DNA of 64,000 bases, taken from NCBI RefSeq assembly GCF_000328475.2, contig NC_026478.1, positions 868,001 to 932,000 on the forward strand, written 5' to 3'. The notes beneath the pieces were generated by a model that made no database searches, was not told where the DNA came from, and saw only the letters and a list, made by a program, of their open reading frames with translations. The position numbers and the translations under genes were made by a program. Origin of the DNA: Mycosarcoma maydis. Taxonomy: Eukaryota; Basidiomycota; Ustilaginomycetes; Ustilaginales. Positions within the stretch are counted from its first letter, which is position 1; every line of letters starts with the position of its first letter. Positions 11,070-22,500 of this stretch are shown in pieces.

Positions 11070-12938
11070 ATGGCGTCCGCATCTGTCTACTACAAGTTCA
11101 AGTCCCAAAAGGAGCCTTCGCGTATCACCTTTGACGGTACGGGCATCTCCGTATGGGATCTCAAGCGCGAGATCATCCTTCAGAACAAGATGGGCAGAGG
11201 CACCGACTTTGATCTCGGCGTCTACAATTCAGACACAAATGACGAATACAAGGACGACAACTTTCTCGTTCCAAGATCTACACAGGTCATTGTACGGCGC
11301 TTGCCTCCTTCCAAACCTGGTCGCGGAACTGCTCAAAATTACGTCGCCGACGTCAATGGAGCTGCCGACACGACCGGCGCAAGTCGTTTCTCCGGAACGG
11401 CAAACGCTTCAGGTATCAAGCCTGTTGATGCCCGTTCCCAGGCGTATCGAGGCCCCATGACGATGAGATTCGATGGTGGCAAAGATCCAAGCATGTCGTC
11501 GACCCAACCATCTTCGAGCACGGGTCCTTCCAGTGGTGGAGGTCCTGCAGCTGCTGCCACGGGGGATGAAGCTGACCGCATCGCTGCTATGTTTCAAGCG
11601 ACCACAGAGCAATGGGATGAGACGCAAGAACGCATGTCGCACGCCACGTATCGCGACCGCTCCGGACAAGCACGTCGAGGCGGTCCCCCAAGGCCCATGG
11701 CTACTCAGCGCGCTCAGCAGCAGCTTCCTGATCGTCCACCGCCCATCGGATACGTCTGTTTCCGGTGTGGCAAGCCGGGCCACTGGATTCAAGACTGTCC
11801 CACCAATGACGATAAGGAGTATGACAATCGACCTCGCTTCAAGCGCACCACAGGTATCCCAAAGTCCATGCTCAAGACCGTGGAGCAACCTACAGATGAA
11901 GATCATCGCGCCGGCGTCATGCTCACTGCGGACGGCACCTATGTCGTAGCACGCGTAGACCAAGAATCGTGGCGCAAGAACCGTGTTCGCACTAAGCCTC
12001 TTACCCAATCTGACGTCTACCAGTCCGCACCGACCGATCCATCGCTCGCATGCCCGCTATGCTCCAAGCTGCTTCGAGACGCCGTGGTGACGCCGTGCTG
12101 TCAGACCAAGTACTGCGAGGAGTGCATTCAGACGCACTTACTCGAGCACGAGTTCTTATGTGCGGAATGCGAGAAGCGCATCGCTGATCTGGAGCAGCTT
12201 CAGCCGGATCTAGAGACTCGCAAAAGGGTCAAGGAATACGTCAAAGAGACCATCGAACAGAGCGAAAGGGAGATTGCAGAGGAAGCGAGCAAGGTCGAAC
12301 AGACAGACGATGCAGGAGACAGTAAAGTAGGCTCGCCAGTCCCGGGCCGTCAGCGTACCCTTAGCCCCGGTGTCTCGCACAATGACCAGGACGCGCAGGC
12401 ACACAAGACCGACGCTCAAAGCGATAACAACAACCTTTCGTACGGCGACGCCCACGACACTGGTAATGGTAACAGTCAGGGAAATGCCGGTCAAGCCGGG
12501 GGAATGGTATTCAACCCGCAGATGGTGCAGCAGATCATGATGATGCTTCAGAATCCGCAACTCCCACCACCCATGCGAATGCAGCTGCAGATGCAGTTGC
12601 AGATGCAGCAGTTCGCGTTCATGCAACAGATGCAGCAGCAAGGCGGTGGCGGCGGAATGAACGCCATGCCGATGAACCAAATGAATATGGGCATGATGCA
12701 AGGCGGACAACCCAACATGCCTTGGGGCCAGCAGCAAGCAGCGCAAGCCACCAACCCGTTCAGTCACCGCGCTCCACCCACCAACGAGCACTCGGCCTAC
12801 ATGCGTGTCCCCGTCAACCAGGCCAGAAATAGCACCAAGGTGGTAGGAACAAAACGCGATCGTCCAACTGACTTTGTCGAGGTCGGTAGCAAAGGTGCTG
12901 GAGCAGGCGATGCTAGCAAGTCAGCCCGCACTGGCTGA
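11070..12938 (+). CDS. MPE1: mRNA 3'-end processing factor Mpe1 (RBBP6-like)
   Basis: 622-aa protein with the diagnostic order DWNN, zinc knuckle, RING. The ubiquitin-like DWNN domain fills residues 1-~80 (VYYKFKSQKEPSRITFDG... VIVRRLPP). A CCHC knuckle lies at 230-243 (CFRCGKPGHWIQDC). A RING/U-box-like finger lies at 328-367 (CPLC, CC..KYCEEC, CAEC). The C-terminal third is Gln/Met/Gly-rich (about 490-560), probably disordered. Mpe1 is an essential subunit of the cleavage and polyadenylation factor; the human orthologue RBBP6 also has E3 activity. The Met/Gln-rich run is a lineage feature and resembles prion-like low-complexity tracts. The gene is intronless and convergent with LRO1. Confidence 0.95.
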   Translation: MASASVYYKFKSQKEPSRITFDGTGISVWDLKREIILQNKMGRGTDFDLGVYNSDTNDEYKDDNFLVPRSTQVIVRRLPPSKPGRGTAQNYVADVNGAADTTGASRFSGTANASGIKPVDARSQAYRGPMTMRFDGGKDPSMSSTQPSSSTGPSSGGGPAAAATGDEADRIAAMFQATTEQWDETQERMSHATYRDRSGQARRGGPPRPMATQRAQQQLPDRPPPIGYVCFRCGKPGHWIQDCPTNDDKEYDNRPRFKRTTGIPKSMLKTVEQPTDEDHRAGVMLTADGTYVVARVDQESWRKNRVRTKPLTQSDVYQSAPTDPSLACPLCSKLLRDAVVTPCCQTKYCEECIQTHLLEHEFLCAECEKRIADLEQLQPDLETRKRVKEYVKETIEQSEREIAEEASKVEQTDDAGDSKVGSPVPGRQRTLSPGVSHNDQDAQAHKTDAQSDNNNLSYGDAHDTGNGNSQGNAGQAGGMVFNPQMVQQIMMMLQNPQLPPPMRMQLQMQLQMQQFAFMQQMQQQGGGGGMNAMPMNQMNMGMMQGGQPNMPWGQQQAAQATNPFSHRAPPTNEHSAYMRVPVNQARNSTKVVGTKRDRPTDFVEVGSKGAGAGDASKSARTG

Positions 12939-13377
12939 TCCATCCTTCATAGCTACCTCTGGTTTTGTATCAATGCAGTCCCTTTATCGATTGATTAGCA
13001 GCACGACTTTCAAGTGGAGGCCTGAAATGACGACCCTCATGCTTAGACGCGATATTCGTGACTCGTGCATTGGACTGTGGGTGCGACAGTCACAGAGTTG
13101 ACAAGCAATCGTGAATCACGAATCACGTGAATTGCGATTGGTGTTTGGTGTCTTGTGAAGCAAGGGGTATGTTTTTATTAATAGTAAGGTAATTATGATT
13201 TAACTTACACGTGATTCTGTCTAGCCGTCACGATTGTGAATATTATGAGAGAAAAAGCATCTAAAAAATAAGGCACACTAATTAGAGGTTCGAGAAACCT
13301 GAATCACGAATAGCGCGAGCGATGGCTCCCCTCCTGCATCTTTGGCTGAAACCGACAGCTGACCAACAGCTTGCTAC
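12939..13377. other. Convergent intergenic gap, AT-rich with heptamers
   Basis: 439 bp between the 3' ends of MPE1 and LRO1. Heptamer words (CAATCGTGAATCACGAATCA) lie at 13107-13133, and ~13165-13285 is AT-rich, unlike the surrounding DNA. No gene seen. Confidence 0.6.
13107..13133. repeat. Heptamer-family inverted pair
   Basis: AATCGTGAATC is followed directly by ACGAATCACGTGAATT, so forward and reverse heptamers abut. It lies between two convergent 3' ends, so it is not confined to promoters. Confidence 0.8.
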
Positions 13378-15576
13378 TTATGGCCCTGGTTCGTCACCCA
13401 ACCACTTTACGTTGCTAGCGTACTGGCGGATGTCCGAGAAGAACTGATCTCCGACTTCTTGTCCTCTACCCGCTGCGATTTTCAGAATGGCCTCGTTGAC
13501 ACCCCTTGCGCCCAAAATGTCCACATGGTCACCGGTCGATTCGCCACCTCTCAAATCCATCGCTTCCGGTTCGTGCTTGAGCTCGTGCGTTACTACACTG
13601 ATGTTGGCCGGATTCCAAATCGAATGCTTCCAACCTTGGGTGCACATCGCACCGAGTGAGAGCAGAGATACGGTTCCATCTCCTTCACCCATCTTGCAAC
13701 CTGCTCGAACTTTCGGTACTGCGTCTTCCTTTTGGATGACGTGATCGATCCAACTCAACCGGGCGGTGGGAAAGTTGAGCGCCGGCGTTCGAGAAACATC
13801 GGGACATTCTTCTCCGAAACATCCCGGTTCGTCCATTTGCTCGCCGATGGAAGATTCTGTGACGAATTCTCCCTGCTGGTACCAGTAGGATCGTTCAGTG
13901 GGTTTGCCGACACCGTAGATGCAGTAGAGCTTCATGCTCGGAGCGTTGGGCAGAGGAGCCTCGAGAGGGTTGGACCATTTTGTGTGATCGGCATTGTTGG
14001 CCTCAAGCTTTGCTGGATCACGTTCGATCCCGTGAGAGTAATTGGTAGCGAGCATCTTTTGAAAGGAGCTGGGAGCGTGTTGAAGCATAAAGTTGTGCGC
14101 TTCGGTGGCGGTGAGGTTGATACGAACCGTGTGCTCGTTCAGGTTGTGCTGGTCTGCACTGGGTTGACGGAAGCTGTAGATATGGCCGTGGGTGTCTTCG
14201 GCATCTTGCTCGTCGTCAGGTGCCCAGGTGGAATTGCCCCAGATGTCTTCGCCTCCCTTGATGAGCATGCTCGCACCACCGGCCCAGGTGCGGAAGAGTT
14301 TGGCTCGCTCGCGTCGGCTGAAGAACTTTTCGAGGAGATAGGCAGCTGCAGGCGGAACTTCGACCGTGTCTCGCATCTCGCCGGAGAGCATCACAGCCAT
14401 CGCTTTCGGAACGCCGAGGAAGGTTCCTGCGATCGATGTGAAGGCCTCGATATGATCCTCAACCCAGTTGGGACCTCCATTGCCGTAGAAGTCGCCTTCG
14501 GCTTCCACCCACTTCATAAAGTAGTAAAATACCGAGCTGCCCATGGAATGCGCAACAATAACGGTCTTTTTACCGAACAAGGCCTTGTTTTGCTCGATCT
14601 TGAGCTTGAGTCGTGTGAAGTAGCGATCGCGAACCTCAAGGTTGTAGAAGCTCAACCTCCAGTCGTAGCTGGCAAGGAAGAGGTTGTTGGTGTCATAACC
14701 GAGCACAGCAAGATTCTCAATGACCTTACTCCAGATCCAATAGCCGGCAGCGAAGAAGCTGGCAGCGTCGAGACCCTCCGCTGCTCGAACGCGAATGCCT
14801 TGTGGATCGAGACCAGTTTCCGGATCGAGGGAAAGATGTCGAACCCACATTTCCTTCTCGAATACGATGGTGCGCATCATGGTTGTTGTGCCCCAAAGAC
14901 GTTTCCGGAAGTAACTCGCTGAGCGGGCATCCGTGGTCCAGCTTTCGAGACCAGTGCTAACGATTCCGGGGATGAGGATGACAGGATGATCGGCCGAGTA
15001 TCCTTCGCTGCTGAGCTGGCGCCCCACACCAAAGTCCTTGTTTTTGAACCATTCCCGCGAACGACTGAAAAGGTTATCACCCATGTCTGCGAATTCTTTT
15101 GGCATGCCGATATCGATCGATGGAAAATCGATACCGAGACCATCGATGGATTCGTCTACAAGCGCGCGTAGCGAGGCTACATGTTGGGCCATTTGGACGT
15201 TTCTCGACGCGAGGAAGGCGATGACTGCACCAAGTGTGGCGCCAAAGATGAAGAAGAGACGTCGATAGCGCATGATGCCTCTCTTGATGGGGACATCAGC
15301 AACATCATGGCGTAAAAAGGGTATTTCGGATAGGTCGAGCTCGTGCCACGGTGTACCTGGAGCTGTGACGCTGTAGCTCGCTCTGCCTTTCATAGAGGGT
15401 CTTTTGCTCTTGTTGAGGACGATCTGCTGAGGCGGCGTGGTGGCGCCATCGTTGCTATTTGAAGCGGTCGAAGATGAGGCGATGTTCGAGTAGCGATTGA
15501 GTTGATGTGCTGAGGAGGTTGCATTCTCGTTGCTTTGATGGGAAGCACCGTTGCGCTTATGCTTGCGGTTGTTCAT
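13378..15576 (-). CDS. LRO1: Phospholipid:diacylglycerol acyltransferase (PDAT)
   Basis: 732-aa LCAT-like acyltransferase that moves a fatty acid from a phospholipid to diacylglycerol to make triacylglycerol, independent of acyl-CoA. The protein has a Ser/Asn-rich cytosolic N-terminus, one signal-anchor helix at ~106-124 and a luminal catalytic domain. The nucleophile is Ser344 in AHSMG. The other triad candidates are Asp633 (EGDGTVSL) and His684 (TGDHVDI). The lid/oxyanion region LIPGIVSTGLESW is at ~201-213. I chose the ATG at 15576. An in-frame ATG at 15681 would add 35 residues of His/Pro-rich sequence near the repeat array and is less likely. Length and order match fungal Lro1 (yeast 661 aa). 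It is divergent from TAO3, with the heptamer array between them. Confidence 0.93.
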   Translation of the reverse strand: MNNRKHKRNGASHQSNENATSSAHQLNRYSNIASSSTASNSNDGATTPPQQIVLNKSKRPSMKGRASYSVTAPGTPWHELDLSEIPFLRHDVADVPIKRGIMRYRRLFFIFGATLGAVIAFLASRNVQMAQHVASLRALVDESIDGLGIDFPSIDIGMPKEFADMGDNLFSRSREWFKNKDFGVGRQLSSEGYSADHPVILIPGIVSTGLESWTTDARSASYFRKRLWGTTTMMRTIVFEKEMWVRHLSLDPETGLDPQGIRVRAAEGLDAASFFAAGYWIWSKVIENLAVLGYDTNNLFLASYDWRLSFYNLEVRDRYFTRLKLKIEQNKALFGKKTVIVAHSMGSSVFYYFMKWVEAEGDFYGNGGPNWVEDHIEAFTSIAGTFLGVPKAMAVMLSGEMRDTVEVPPAAAYLLEKFFSRRERAKLFRTWAGGASMLIKGGEDIWGNSTWAPDDEQDAEDTHGHIYSFRQPSADQHNLNEHTVRINLTATEAHNFMLQHAPSSFQKMLATNYSHGIERDPAKLEANNADHTKWSNPLEAPLPNAPSMKLYCIYGVGKPTERSYWYQQGEFVTESSIGEQMDEPGCFGEECPDVSRTPALNFPTARLSWIDHVIQKEDAVPKVRAGCKMGEGDGTVSLLSLGAMCTQGWKHSIWNPANISVVTHELKHEPEAMDLRGGESTGDHVDILGARGVNEAILKIAAGRGQEVGDQFFSDIRQYASNVKWLGDEPGP

Positions 15577-16502
15577 CTTTGCGCCGAGAGATATGACCTC
15601 GTTGGTGCCCTTTGTGCGCCAATGCACCGTGTGTATCGGCGATGGAGTATGGTGGTGGTGGGAGGGGGCGAATGAAAACAATCACGAATGACCATCGGAG
15701 TTGGTTGTGCGCTGACAAAAGTGGAGGCCTCTGACTGACTTTGGCCGAATTTGGGCACCAATCGTGAGTCGTGAGTCGGGCATCGTGAATCGTGAATCGT
15801 GAATCGTGAATCGTGAATCGTGAATCGTGAATCGTGAATCGTGAATCGTGAATCGTGAATCGTGAATCGTGAATCGTGAATCGTGAATCGTGAATCGTGA
15901 ATCGTGAATCGTGAATCGTGAATCGTGAATCGTGAATCGTGAATCGTGAATCGTGAATCGTGAATCGTGAATCGTGAATCGTGAATCGTGAATCGTGAAT
16001 CGTGAATCGTAAAAATCGTAAACCGTGAATGAATCGTGAATCGTGAATCTCACCTGTCGAGAGCACGAAGCGTGTTGGTAAAGTGCTGTGCCAGGGTCCA
16101 GCTGAAACATCGCCGCTGCCGTTTGCCGCTGTCAGATTCGTGATTTGGGTGCGCGCTCTTTCAGACTCATCACGAATCGCCGGGTTCGCTGGGGTTTCCA
16201 GGTTCTTGCATGGTCACACAACGCACCTGAACACGTTGATTCACCACCACCTTGCTCGTCGACAAGGTGTGGCTCAAATCAGAAAGCCAGCATCACCACG
16301 AAGCACGACGCGATCGAGACGAGCGATACGAACATCAACTGCACCTCGCTATCATCGCACCACTTGTAGCCTACATCCTGCCCGTTAAACGCAATTCTGG
16401 CAATCGGAACAACCAAATCTATCACGCAACCTTGGAATCGTCTTGCTTGCAGCCCAAGCCGGGTTCTCGCTATTGGTTGCGGGACGTGGCGAAAACGTCA
16501 AC
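15577..16502. promoter_or_regulatory. Divergent LRO1/TAO3 promoter containing a tandem array
   Basis: 926 bp between divergent starts. About a quarter is the heptamer array (15783-16010) with degenerate flanks on both sides. The TAO3-proximal part (16050-16502) has no other recognised element. Both genes' promoters must lie within or around the array. Confidence 0.6.
15783..16010. repeat. Heptamer tandem array, (GTGAATC)n, ~32 copies
   Basis: The unit GTGAATC repeats without interruption for about 228 bp (about 32 copies). The left edge decays into GTGAGTC units (about 15763-15779). The right edge has variant units up to about 16050 (a TAAAAATC interruption, then GTGAATGAATCGTGAATCGTGAATC-like units). 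Because 7 is not a multiple of 3, every frame cycles with a 21-bp (7-residue) period. This keeps long frames open on the minus strand and produces spurious FTIHDSR-repeat proteins. Confidence 0.97.
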
Positions 16503-19500
16503 ATGCAGGTCGTCATTCCCGACCTGGACGACAAGCAGCTCTTTGCGCCTCCACGCCGTATCCAGTCTCCGACCGCCTCGGTCGCGTCCTCTAGCAACCA
16601 TGTAAGTGCGAGCCCGCCTACCTCGAGTCGCCATTTGCAGAGCATCACAACCAATCTACCAGAGCCATCCATTTGGGCGGACCAGCCATCGTCGTTCTAC
16701 TCGCCTACTTCGTATACTCATAATCCATATTCGCAGTCATCCACTCAATCACCCATCTACGCCCATGCTCCTTCAGGGCCCTTCCGTGGTGCTGCACTCG
16801 GCTGGCATGGCAGGTCAGGGAGTGCCACAAGCGATTCGTCTGCTGGAGGATTCGGAGGCCTCGGATTTCGTGCGCCTCCTTCAGAAGTAGAGCAACCCAG
16901 TTCTTCTTCCAATCTGAATCCGGCTACTCGTGGCGGTACATCGGCCGCTGCTTCCTCTCCGTCTTCCTTCACCTTTCCCACCAAGCGTCCCTCACTGTCG
17001 TCGCTTCGTTCACAGATGCGTGCCCATCAGCTCGAGCCCGAACCTCTTCCGCAGCACCATTGGCCTTCTACGCCCCGCGCCGAACTTCCTCAACTCGAAA
17101 TCCCTGCATCTGCATCGGATGCTGGCGACCTCACAGCGGGCTACCGCTCTGGCCTCTCAACCCCTCGCCCACCACCCCCTACCAATCTTCAATTTCAGCA
17201 ACACAATCTTCCCTCGCCCGGCTTCCACTCGCCGCAAGAGCGATCCGTCCCGCTGAACTCGGTACGAGGCCGCAGCGACAGCTACACCTCCTCACCTTCT
17301 CGCTACCCGGGCCACACTGCCTCCGCCTCTCGATCCTCCCGCTTCCATCACGCTCCCACCGCCTCTTTCCATTCCGATTCACACAACTCCACCGGAGGCA
17401 TGAGCAGTTCTGCAAGCAGCGCAGCCCACCCTTATGCTGGCTCTGTCACCGATCTGCCGCCTGTACCTCCGCTGCCCAACAAGGCGGACAGTATCTATGC
17501 CGATATGCCGGTCACTCCTGGCGGTCATACCAACAATGCTGCTTTCCAGCTCCCGCGCGCTATGGCCAGCACCACTTCCTTTGAGAACTCCGACCTTACC
17601 GGTAGCCCACTCAAAATTAGCACGCGCCAACTTCGCGATGACTCCGCTCAGCCTCGACCCACACGTCCATTTGATGACAATGAAGATGCATCCAGCGGAG
17701 AACATGCTCAATGGTCGAGCTCTATCCGGCCGCAACCCAAACTACTGCAGTCTTCTAACAGACGCGATCAAAGTCCTGCTACCGCGCGACCAACTGCCCT
17801 TGCCATCAGTCTCGGCGCAGAAGGTCTCGGCCAGCTTCCTGCAGGTATCGGTACCCCTGATCCAAAGGCTCCGGTCGAGTACGCGCTTAACATTCTCATG
17901 AGTCGGTTCATCACTCTCGCCGCAGCTAAGGTGAAAAGAGCACTGGAATCTTCCCAAGACCACGACCCGCAGCTGCTCTGCGCCCTAACTCCAGATGACG
18001 ATGCTCTCTTCGATTCCGTTTGTGACTCTCTCGCCCACATCTCTCGCAAAGGTGCTGCTTTGGTCGTCCACAGTCTCTTCCGCTGGAAGTCCATCACCGT
18101 AGAGGCCGACATCGACGCTGACCTCGTTCGTCGCCACCTTGCTTCAGCTGCTCCCGCCACAGTCGCCTCCATGAGCGCGACCACACGCGATATTGCGCTT
18201 TACCTGGCTCGTCGAAAGGAGCTCTTTGCCTTTTTCCTCGCCACAAAAGCGCTTCATGTCATTACAAAGGTGCTGGCGCGTGATTCTCTGGGCGAAGCAC
18301 AAGCTGCCGAACTCGAAGAGCAGACCTTCGCCATGCTCCTCGCTTGCATCCGCGACAAGGACAAGGATCGCTCTTTTCCGCGCCCCATCAACCACATTCG
18401 CGACGCATGCTTTGAGAGTATATCGCATCTTATCGGTGAAATCTCGCGCGTGCGCTTCGTCACCATTAGCGATCGCTTTGTCGAGATCCTGGAGCAATCC
18501 ACAAAGGCGCCATCCAGCAAGACGGTCGAAGATCTGCTTGTTGCTGCCATCCACACTCTCCGCCACTTGAAGATCACCACGTACCCAATGGAGCTTTTCG
18601 AGGAAGGCGCCGAATTTGTCGACGTTCTTGCCCGCCACTATGCCAATTGCCACGGTTTCCGTGTCAAAACCAGTTTTACCAAAGCTTTTGCTCATCTTAT
18701 GCTGCCCGTCGCCCAGACCGCATCAGCCGAAGTCAACCACCCTACCTGGACAAAGGCCATCGATACTATCTGGCCACGTATGGTTGCCATGGCCGCCAAG
18801 CCTCGTTACTGGACGTTTGCCTACCCGCTCCACGTAACGCTGCTGACGGTTTCGCCTGAAGAGAAGCTTGCTTCCAGCTGGTTCGCTTGCGTTGAAGCTG
18901 GTGTACCCAAGCTCAAGGATCGTGTCAATCGCACTGTTGTCCTCAACGCTGCCGTAAGATTGCTCTGGGCCTATGCCTTTCGGTGCCACGAGAGCCACAC
19001 AAACACACATAAGAAGCTCGAGGCCTTCTTCCGACTCTGGTTTCCAGCCAATCGCCGTACGCTCAATCCTCCCGACAGTTCACCCGACCCCTTCATTATG
19101 ATGGTTCACTATGCGCTCTACCGCCATTTCGACTTTGGACGGGAGCTTCTGCTCAACTTTCTGTGCCATTCTTTGCTCGGCGGAAGCACACTCTCGCTGC
19201 AATCGGACGTCCTTACTGGCCAGCGTATGACCATTGCGATCCGAGCTATACTATTGACGCTCGACTCACATGTCAAAGGCGAATCGCCTCCCTTTCCGTC
19301 TAGCGCTGACTTTCACCATTTCGATTTCGACACCCTGCCTGACGGCTGCGGCGATGAGCTTCCAGAAGCATTCAAGTTCCCCAACGTGGAAATCGGGGAG
19401 ACACAGAATCAGTTCAATGACCTCATCTGCAAAATCGCTCTGCTCTGCGACCATCAAATCAGTGACATGACCATCTTCGATGCCCGTACCCATCTTTTTG

Positions 19501-22500
19501 CTCGTACCTCCCCAAATGCCGCCGCTTCCACCGCCGAGCGGGCACTGCTCGAACGCGAAGGCTACACCTGGCGGTTTCACCGTGCTGCCATGCTCATGGC
19601 TGCTTATCCACGCGAGAATCAGCCGTCCAGCGATCTTCTTCGCGCTTGCTTTGAATCCTGGCCCAGGTGCCTCAGCGCCAACATTTCCTTCTCAAGCGTG
19701 CTCGCAGTCCTCTTCCGTGCCCATTTCAGCGCCGATCCTGACCTCAGCAGAGCATCGGCACGTGCTCTGCGACGCATCACTAGTCAGCGACCGGGAGGCT
19801 CCTCAGCCGTCGTCTCGGGCTTCATGCGTTGGGTATTCCGTATGGATACGGCCTTTTGGGAGATTCACCCCAAGCAGATGCTCATCATGCCCAAGATCGA
19901 AGAGGCTATCCGGCTATGGATCGACTTTTTGCAAATCTGGCTTGCACAGCTTCGCGTCCAGAACAGTCAAGCTGATCAGGGCCAGTCTGGGCTGCAAAAA
20001 GGTTTCGAAATGGAGCGCACCAGCGCTTGGGCACTTATGGACGAAGTCGAGGCCTACGCGCTCTTTTTGCTATGTTCGGCTTCTCGCTCTCTGCGCTCAT
20101 TAGCGGTCGAAGTGCTGCGGCTGATTGCTGTCTTGGACGATGCCTTTTTGTCGCCCAGTCGTCGCGCTGCAGTTGAGCAAGCGCGTGCTCAAGGCGAGGA
20201 AGAGGAGCCGACTCGTATCGTGCACCTCCTTGACATGCCTTGTCAAGACTTCCTCGATGCCAACGACCCACATCTTAGCTGGCATCAGATCAATCATCTG
20301 GCCCGCTACAAGTCACCAGACCGCTCCACCTCTCTAAGAATGATTGCAGAGAGCGAAAGGGATGTTGAGCAGTCGTTGTGGTTTCGAGCACTTCCTCTCT
20401 TCTTGCGCATGAGCTTGGAGCGCTTTCCAACGACAGTTGCCGTATTTCGCTCCTACATCACAGATCGTGTTTTGGAAATGGACCACGTTGCTGTCTATGC
20501 AGCTGACATTTCCAATCGTGCGCCAGCTCACACCATGTCGAGCGCCACGCTCAGCAAGTCACAGGCAGCATCGGCAGCAACTGCATCGCTCCACAGTTCC
20601 AGCTCGATGGCCTCGTTGAGGGACGCTGCACCTGCTGGAACGGCCGGCCACGCTGAAACTCTGCTGATGGCTCAGCACTGGCGTTTCTACGTCCTTGCCC
20701 TATGCACTACAACTACCTCCACAGAGGGTTCACGTGGAGGCGTCGTTGGTAACCACAGACGAAAATCAAGCGAACCTGAGACAGGTGAACGCATGATCTC
20801 GGCGCGCGACTTGTTTCAGAAGCTGGTGCCCTTCCTCGCATCGGACAACGAGGTCTTTCAAGAAGCTGTTGTCTTCGCACTTGGCAACATCAATGAAAAT
20901 CACTACTTGGCACTCCTTGAGACGATGCAAGCTTTGAGCGGGACCCTAAACGACGATTTCAAGGTGCGGTCAGTCGCTCGTACTGGCCTCAAGCGAAATA
21001 GACGGCTGGACAGACTGCGCACCGCTCTGGCACACGTGCTCCAGCTCACAGCTCCGCATATGGAAGCTCTCGACCATCTCGACAATGCAAAGGTGATTGG
21101 TATCATCCACAACTGGGTCAAGGACACTTTCAACTTCCTCACAGATCGCGAGATTCGTCAAGACTGGGAATTTCACAGCCTTCGGCGCTACTTTTGTGGG
21201 GTGACCCAACATCTGTTTGACGGACTTGCCAGAAGGGGCTCGGCCGACTCGCACTTCCCCTTCGAAGTCCGTTTGCGCATGTTCCGCGTATTTCGCGATT
21301 GGCACTCGTACAGCACGGTCAGCGAAGACGGACGCAACAAGCTGGCCAACCTTCTCAGCACGGCTGCCGACCAGCAGAGGGACGATCGCGCCAAAGAGCG
21401 CGCGGTCAAGACGCTCAATTACGAAACACAGGCTCTTTCGTATCAAGCCGGATGCGCCATGGCGTCTCTCTGCCAGTGTGCCATCTCGATGGTCGGTGGA
21501 CCAGTCCCTGCACCGATGGCGGGATCCTCGCTTGACCCCGGTTCGCTGCTCCACTGGCTCAGCAGTCTTTTCCAGACCAGCGACGAGAAGAACCACGACC
21601 TGGCACGCAAGGCCCTGCGATCGCTGCTCGTCTACAATGATCAAAATGCTATTCTTGTTGACAGCACGGTGGACCGCTGTATTGCTGAGCCTGATCGAGC
21701 CTTGGGCAAGAAGAGTCTCTTTGTAACCACAGCCGAGGTTGTGATCGAGAAGGATGACCTGTCCATGCCGCTTCACGCCATCTTTTGCCTAGGTCTAGTC
21801 AAACTCGGTCATCCTGACTCAAGTATTCGTCGAAAAGGGCTTTCCGTTCTGGACGTTTGTAGCCGCCGCTTCGACGAGACTTGTACGCTGGATGAGTTTG
21901 AAGTGGGTGTGTCCAGCCCATTGCCAGCCATCTATCTGCGTGCCCAGCGAGATGTCAATGTGCATCTCGCCATGCACTTTGACGGCCTCAGAACGGCGAT
22001 GCTCAGCGAGTTCACACGTCGTCTGCCCTTGATTGACGCCTCACGACGCCCTACCATCTTGGGACTACTGCCCGAATGGCTGCGTGGCCTGATTCTACAC
22101 ACCGCAGACGCAAGTCTCGACAGCTATCCTGCGGCGCCGCCTGAAGTGGTGCTGTACAGAGCCTACCTGAACCTCTGCAATTTGTTCTGCCTCACGGTCC
22201 GGTACGGTGACGAGCACAATTTCGAGATCCAGGAGATCTGGAGCAGCTTGGTGGCCGCCTCGGAAGATCTGCAGAGTGCTGACGCAGTGGTGTGCTTCCT
22301 TATCAACCAAGGCCTTCATTTCCGAAGCGAACAGGTCGTCACCCATTCGAAGCGTGTTGTATCATGCATATCTCACACACAGGCAGGTCCTCATATCTTC
22401 GAGCAACTCTGCGCCATGATCGAGCCAAGCCGCATGATTCAGGTACCTCGAAACGCTTCGGTTCCCTCACCGGATCCGGACCATCGTCATCTCTTCCGCG

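Noticed and set aside
13732..14922. 396-aa plus-strand frame opposite LRO1
   Set aside because: It lies wholly antisense to a well-supported enzyme gene, has no recognisable domain, and is explained by the codon bias of LRO1.
15577..15681. 35-residue N-terminal extension of LRO1
   Set aside because: The extension is His/Pro-rich, starts close to the repeat array and is not needed for the membrane anchor; the ATG at 15576 is preferred.
15557..16110. Two minus-strand frames encoding FTIHDSR repeats
   Set aside because: They are produced by the 7-bp array, which cycles through all frames every 21 bp without stops. They overlap each other in different frames and have no start context.
20970..21776. 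268-aa minus-strand frame inside TAO3
   Set aside because: Antisense shadow in a long coding region; no domain.
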